A stretch of 9,432 bases of DNA from NCBI GenBank assembly GCA_015655035.1, contig JAATFS010000144.1, positions 1-9,432 of the forward strand, written 5' to 3'. Under the pieces are notes generated by a model that had not been told where the DNA came from, searched no databases, and saw only the letters and a list, made by a program, of their open reading frames with translations. Each line of letters begins with the position of its first letter. The stretch's first letter is position 1. This stretch comes from Lysobacterales bacterium. Lineage in GTDB: Bacteria > Pseudomonadota > Gammaproteobacteria > Xanthomonadales > Xanthomonadaceae. Below, one piece after another: positions 7,231 through 9,432 of the stretch. The position numbers were made by a program, and so were the translations under genes.

Positions 7231-7270
7231 AACAGTCCCCGCCACTCCCCCGCACCCCATCAATCGCCGC
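7231..7270 (+). terminator. C-rich, G-poor segment after xseA, possible Rho utilisation site
   Basis: Counted directly, these 40 bases hold 23 C and 5 G, starting 18 bases after the xseA stop. A long C-over-G excess with little structure is the usual mark of a rut site. No intrinsic terminator is visible at the stop: only a 4-base GGAC/GTCC inverted repeat (7224-7227 / 7235-7238). Rho-dependent termination of xseA is therefore plausible but unproved. Confidence 0.35.
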
Positions 7271-7313
7271 CGCTATTGCCGTTCCCGTTGCTCAAATGTT
7301 GACCTTGACCTAA

Positions 7314-7516
7314 CTCGCCCTCAAAGCGAGCCGGGCACCGCAGGCAAGGACGGCCGAAGAGGCGCCCGGTTTGAACGAAGTGAGTTTGGGCGCCATCCCG
7401 GAAAGGGGGATAAACGCCGTTCTTGGCGAGGAGCGCAGAGGACCGGTGCGGCTTCATCGCACCGGCTCGCGTCGGGCGAAGGCGCTTTGGGTTACTTTTG
7501 GCAAGACAAAAGCGAC
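7314..7516. repeat. Hairpin-chain intergenic repeat (Xanthomonas-type, by recollection)
   Basis: This block is built from successive inverted repeats: 7314-7318/7326-7330 (5 bp), 7331-7336/7364-7369 (6 bp), 7361-7367/7388-7394 (7 bp), 7395-7399/7407-7411 (5 bp), 7415-7418/7425-7428 (4 bp), 7443-7450/7458-7465 (8 bp) and 7495-7500/7507-7512 (6 bp, with imperfect extension to 7491 and 7516). I recall very similar sequence, often annotated as small hypothetical proteins because it stays open on the minus strand, in many Xanthomonas intergenic regions, so I call it a dispersed repeat. I have no second copy in this window to prove it. The minus-strand frame 7260-7520 (86 residues, Cys/Arg-rich) is most likely a by-product of the repeat. 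The block sits between convergent genes, a common place for such elements. Mobility genes and target duplications are not visible. Confidence 0.55.
7443..7465. terminator. Perfect 8-bp stem-loop in the convergent xseA / M48 region
   Basis: CCGGTGCG and CGCACCGG flank a 7-base loop (GCTTCAT). This is the strongest single hairpin in the gap. It has no T-tract on either side, so it may act as a bidirectional transcription barrier or 3'-end stabiliser, or simply be part of the repeat. Confidence 0.35.
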
Positions 7517-7686
7517 ACACGCCCGCAGGCGCGGAAGCCGTTGACGTTAGCGCTTGAGGTTGCTTTTGCGGTCGCCATCCACATCAAACCCCAACAGCAA
7601 AAATTCGCAATTCCTCACCCACCCACCGCACTTACCAATAGCGGCGACCACCGAACGCACATCCAGCGCAACGGCCCTACCTCAGC
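7517..7686. other. Non-coding stretch downstream of the M48 peptidase gene
   Basis: I recognise no gene here. The part at 7581-7610 is AT-richer than its surroundings. On the minus strand, read as the M48 transcript's 3' region, 7627-7613 has the pattern GG-T-GGG-T-GGG-TGA-GG, a possible two-layer G-quadruplex. No T-tract hairpin terminator for the M48 gene is visible. Confidence 0.4.
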
Positions 7687-8604
7687 TCAGCGCGCGGTCG
7701 CGGACGCCTCGTCGCAGAAACGCTTGCGATACTCCATCGCCTTCGGCATCAACGCCTGAAGATTCTGGATACGCGTACCCGGGTTGGGATGCGTGGAAGC
7801 GAACTCCGAAGTAGCCTGCCCGCCATTGGACTCGCTCATGCGCTGCCACAGCGGAACCGCCTCCTGCGGATCGAAACAGGCCGCAGCCGCCAACATCAAA
7901 CCGACCTCGTCGGCCTGGGTTTCGTGACTACGCGCATACGGCAGCAGATAGCCATAGCCCATCGCCGACATCATCATCTGCTGCTGTTGCGCATCCATGC
8001 CACTGGCGGCACCGGCCATCTGGCCGATCTGCGTCAGCTTCTGTTGCGCCATGCGCTGGGCACCGTGGCGCAACAGCGCATGCGAGATCTCGTGCCCCAT
8101 CACCACCGCCATCGCATCGGCATTCTTCGCCACCGGGAACAACCCGGTGTAGACCGCCATCTTGCCGCCCGGCAGACAGAATGCATTGGCCTGGTCGGAC
8201 TGGATGACATTGACGTCCCAGTCGAAACCCCGCGCAAAGTGGCTCGGCTGCTGACCATGCTCGGCCGCCAGCGCAGTCTCGACCACGTCCACCTTGGCGA
8301 TCAGGCGCTGCGCGATCGCGCGCACCTGCACTGACTGCTGCGACTGCGGATCCAGCGGCTGTTCCTGGGTCAGTATCTCCTGATAAGCCTGCAACCCCAG
8401 CGCCTTTTCCTCCTCCACGCCGAGCGAGCTGTCGATCAGTACCTTTTCGCCGGTATAGGGATCCACGCTGCGATTGGAGAACCAATAGAACGCCGCATAG
8501 CCGGCGAAGGCCAGCAGCACCAGCCAGCGCATGTTACCGACCCGTCCGGACCGCTGTCCTCGCTGCGCTGCGCCGCTACCCGTTGGATCGATCCGCATGT
8601 TCAT
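7687..8604 (-). CDS. Membrane-anchored M48 family zinc metallopeptidase
   Basis: This is a 305-residue M48 (Ste24/HtpX/LoiP-like) peptidase. Residues 1-25 are Arg-rich and polar. A transmembrane segment follows at about 26-42 (WLVLLAFAGYAAFYWF region). The positive-inside rule then puts the catalytic domain in the periplasm. The zinc site is HEISH (171-175) with the third ligand Glu228 in SHETQAD (226-232). The family motifs AFCLPGGKMAVYTGL (141-155) and STHPNPGTRI (270-279) are present. There is no lipobox, unlike E. coli LoiP and YcaL, so the anchor is the helix itself. Relatives act in outer-membrane and envelope protein quality control; a similar role here is inferred. The start is uncertain: GGAG (8608-8611) is 3 bases before ATG 8604 and 9 bases before ATG 8598, so the latter (303 residues) may be used. 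It follows the SUMF1-type gene by 22 bases. The frame stays open further upstream, but only as antisense/out-of-frame sequence over that gene. Confidence 0.93.
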   Translation of the reverse strand: MNMRIDPTGSGAAQRGQRSGRVGNMRWLVLLAFAGYAAFYWFSNRSVDPYTGEKVLIDSSLGVEEEKALGLQAYQEILTQEQPLDPQSQQSVQVRAIAQRLIAKVDVVETALAAEHGQQPSHFARGFDWDVNVIQSDQANAFCLPGGKMAVYTGLFPVAKNADAMAVVMGHEISHALLRHGAQRMAQQKLTQIGQMAGAASGMDAQQQQMMMSAMGYGYLLPYARSHETQADEVGLMLAAAACFDPQEAVPLWQRMSESNGGQATSEFASTHPNPGTRIQNLQALMPKAMEYRKRFCDEASATAR

Positions 8605-8607
8605 CTT

Positions 8608-8611
8608 CTCC
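8608..8611 (-). promoter_or_regulatory. Ribosome binding site of the M48 gene (start ambiguous)
   Basis: GGAG on the minus strand lies 3 bases before ATG 8604 and 9 bases before in-frame ATG 8598. Spacing favours 8598, or use of both. Confidence 0.5.
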
Positions 8612-8626
8612 GCCTGTAAATCCTGC

Positions 8627-9432
8627 TCAAATGCCCCGAACCAGCCGGAAGCCGATCCTGGCGCTGGTGGTGTCCGAATCTTGTGACAAACGCCACGCCG
8701 CACGCGTCTGCTGCGGCGAGTTGGCCCAATTGCCGCCACGTACCAGGCGCTGCCGGCAGCCCGGATTGAACCATGCCGCGCCATCGGCCGGCGCGCGACG
8801 ATAGCTGGCATGCCAGCAGTCGGCAACCCATTCGCTGAGGTTCCCGCCCATGTCGTGCAATCCCCAGCGGTTGGCACGGAAGCGGGCCACCGGCGCAGGC
8901 CCCCAGAAACCATCCCCGTAGCCCACGAATGCGTTGCTCCAGTGCCGACCACTGGGCGAAACGTCGTTGCCGCCGGTGAAGTTGCCCGACGCTTCCGGCG
9001 GCGTACCGGCCGCGCCCCATGGATAGCGGCCGTGGCTGCCCGCGCGCAACGCGTATTCGAACTCGGCCTCGCTCGGCAGTCGATAGTGCCGACCGGTCTG
9101 CTCCGACAACCAGGCCGCATAGGCCTCGGCGTCGCGTACGCTCACGTGCATTACCGGACTGCTGGAGACGGCCCTGACGCCGTTGTAGCCGGATTGCCAA
9201 TCCACGCCGCTGCGGCGCAGGAAATTGCCGCTGCGTTCGTCATATACGGTGGAATGACCGCGTCGGGTCGCGCGTGGGCGCGCCTTGGCGCCCTGCACGA
9301 AGCGGCGGAATTCAGCGACCGTCACCTCCGTGATCGACATCGCGAAGCCACGCTCGAATCGCACATCATGCGCGGGCCGTTCCGCGTCCGAGCTGCCAGG
9401 CTCGTCCTCGTCGGCCCCCATACGGAATGTGC
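8627..9432 (-). CDS. SUMF1/formylglycine-generating-enzyme-like domain protein, 5' end beyond window
   Basis: This belongs to the SUMF1/EgtB/PvdO family (FGE-sulfatase domain, PF03781). The frame is open to the right edge. Codons before the internal Met at 9421 read T-F-R, giving the typical TFRMGAD family opening, so that Met is not the start. Numbering from it, family motifs are ITEVTVAEFRRFV (30-42), PVMHVSVRDAEAYAAWLS (89-106), YRLPSEAEFEYALRAG (113-128), NRWGLHDMGGNLSEWVADCW (184-203), RLVRGGNW (225-232) and IGFRLVR (256-262). True formylglycine-generating enzymes carry two catalytic cysteines shortly after the RGGSW motif. Here that stretch reads ANSPQQTRAAWR (233-244) with no Cys; only Cys202 and Cys222 exist. 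It is therefore unlikely to convert sulfatase cysteines, and its substrate is unknown. It precedes the membrane M48 peptidase by 22 bases, suggesting a shared operon. A signal peptide or extra N-terminal domain may lie outside the window. Confidence 0.9.
   Translation of the reverse strand, partial: TFRMGADEDEPGSSDAERPAHDVRFERGFAMSITEVTVAEFRRFVQGAKARPRATRRGHSTVYDERSGNFLRRSGVDWQSGYNGVRAVSSSPVMHVSVRDAEAYAAWLSEQTGRHYRLPSEAEFEYALRAGSHGRYPWGAAGTPPEASGNFTGGNDVSPSGRHWSNAFVGYGDGFWGPAPVARFRANRWGLHDMGGNLSEWVADCWHASYRRAPADGAAWFNPGCRQRLVRGGNWANSPQQTRAAWRLSQDSDTTSARIGFRLVRGI

Noticed and set aside
7224..7238. GGAC/GTCC inverted repeat after xseA as an intrinsic terminator.
   Set aside because: The stem is only 4 bp and no T-tract follows.
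7314..7516. A CRISPR array or IS element in the hairpin-rich block.
   Set aside because: There are no regularly spaced identical repeats, no transposase, no flanking target duplication and no long terminal inverted repeats.
7487..7814. Small plus-strand frames of 86-90 codons between xseA and the M48 gene.
   Set aside because: They run through the repeat and into the antisense of the M48 3' end. They have no ribosome binding site and no recognisable domain.
8605..9120. An N-terminal extension of the M48 peptidase (open to 9120, Arg-rich).
   Set aside because: It overlaps the SUMF1-type gene in another frame on the same strand. The Arg-rich composition is typical of off-frame GC-rich sequence, and a Shine-Dalgarno lies at 8608-8611.

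Overview
The window looks like chromosomal core sequence from a GC-rich gammaproteobacterium, most likely Xanthomonas or a close relative in the Xanthomonadaceae. This rests on the protein sequences, the gene order, and an intergenic hairpin-rich repeat that I recall from Xanthomonas genomes. No database search was possible, so the genus is an inference. I see no phage, plasmid, IS, CRISPR, rRNA or tRNA gene.

Left part, minus strand, read from 4716 down to 1: nnr (NAD(P)H-hydrate repair), tsaE (tRNA t6A ATPase), amiC (periplasmic cell-wall amidase) and the N-terminal part of mutL (mismatch repair), which runs off the left edge. With divergent queG (epoxyqueuosine reductase) this matches the classic enterobacterial order queG | nnr-tsaE-amiB/C-mutL. 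nnr and tsaE overlap by 4 bases. A 58-base AT-rich gap precedes amiC and a 147-base gap precedes mutL, so internal promoters or processing sites are possible.

Middle, plus strand: queG (4741-5808) and xseA (exonuclease VII large subunit, 5875-7212). Only 24 bases separate the nnr and queG start codons. That gap holds two overlapping, oppositely oriented -10-like hexamers, each placed so that transcription would begin at or next to the start codon. xseA has the same layout. None of the three has a well-placed Shine-Dalgarno sequence, so leaderless mRNAs are predicted.

Right part: a 474-base gene-free stretch (7213-7686) lies between convergent xseA and an M48 peptidase gene. It holds a C-rich, rut-like segment just after xseA, a roughly 200-base chain of stem-loops (7314-7516) that looks like a dispersed repeat, and a short G-run motif in the 3' region of the M48 transcript. 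Beyond it, on the minus strand, a SUMF1-type (formylglycine-generating-enzyme-like) protein, cut by the right edge, precedes a membrane-anchored M48 zinc peptidase by 22 bases, probably as one operon.

The protein-coding content is ordinary housekeeping. The parts worth a second look are non-coding: the shared divergent promoter with leaderless starts, the hairpin-chain repeat, and the SUMF1/M48 pair, whose SUMF1 member lacks the catalytic cysteines of true formylglycine-generating enzymes. I found no convincing new multi-gene system.
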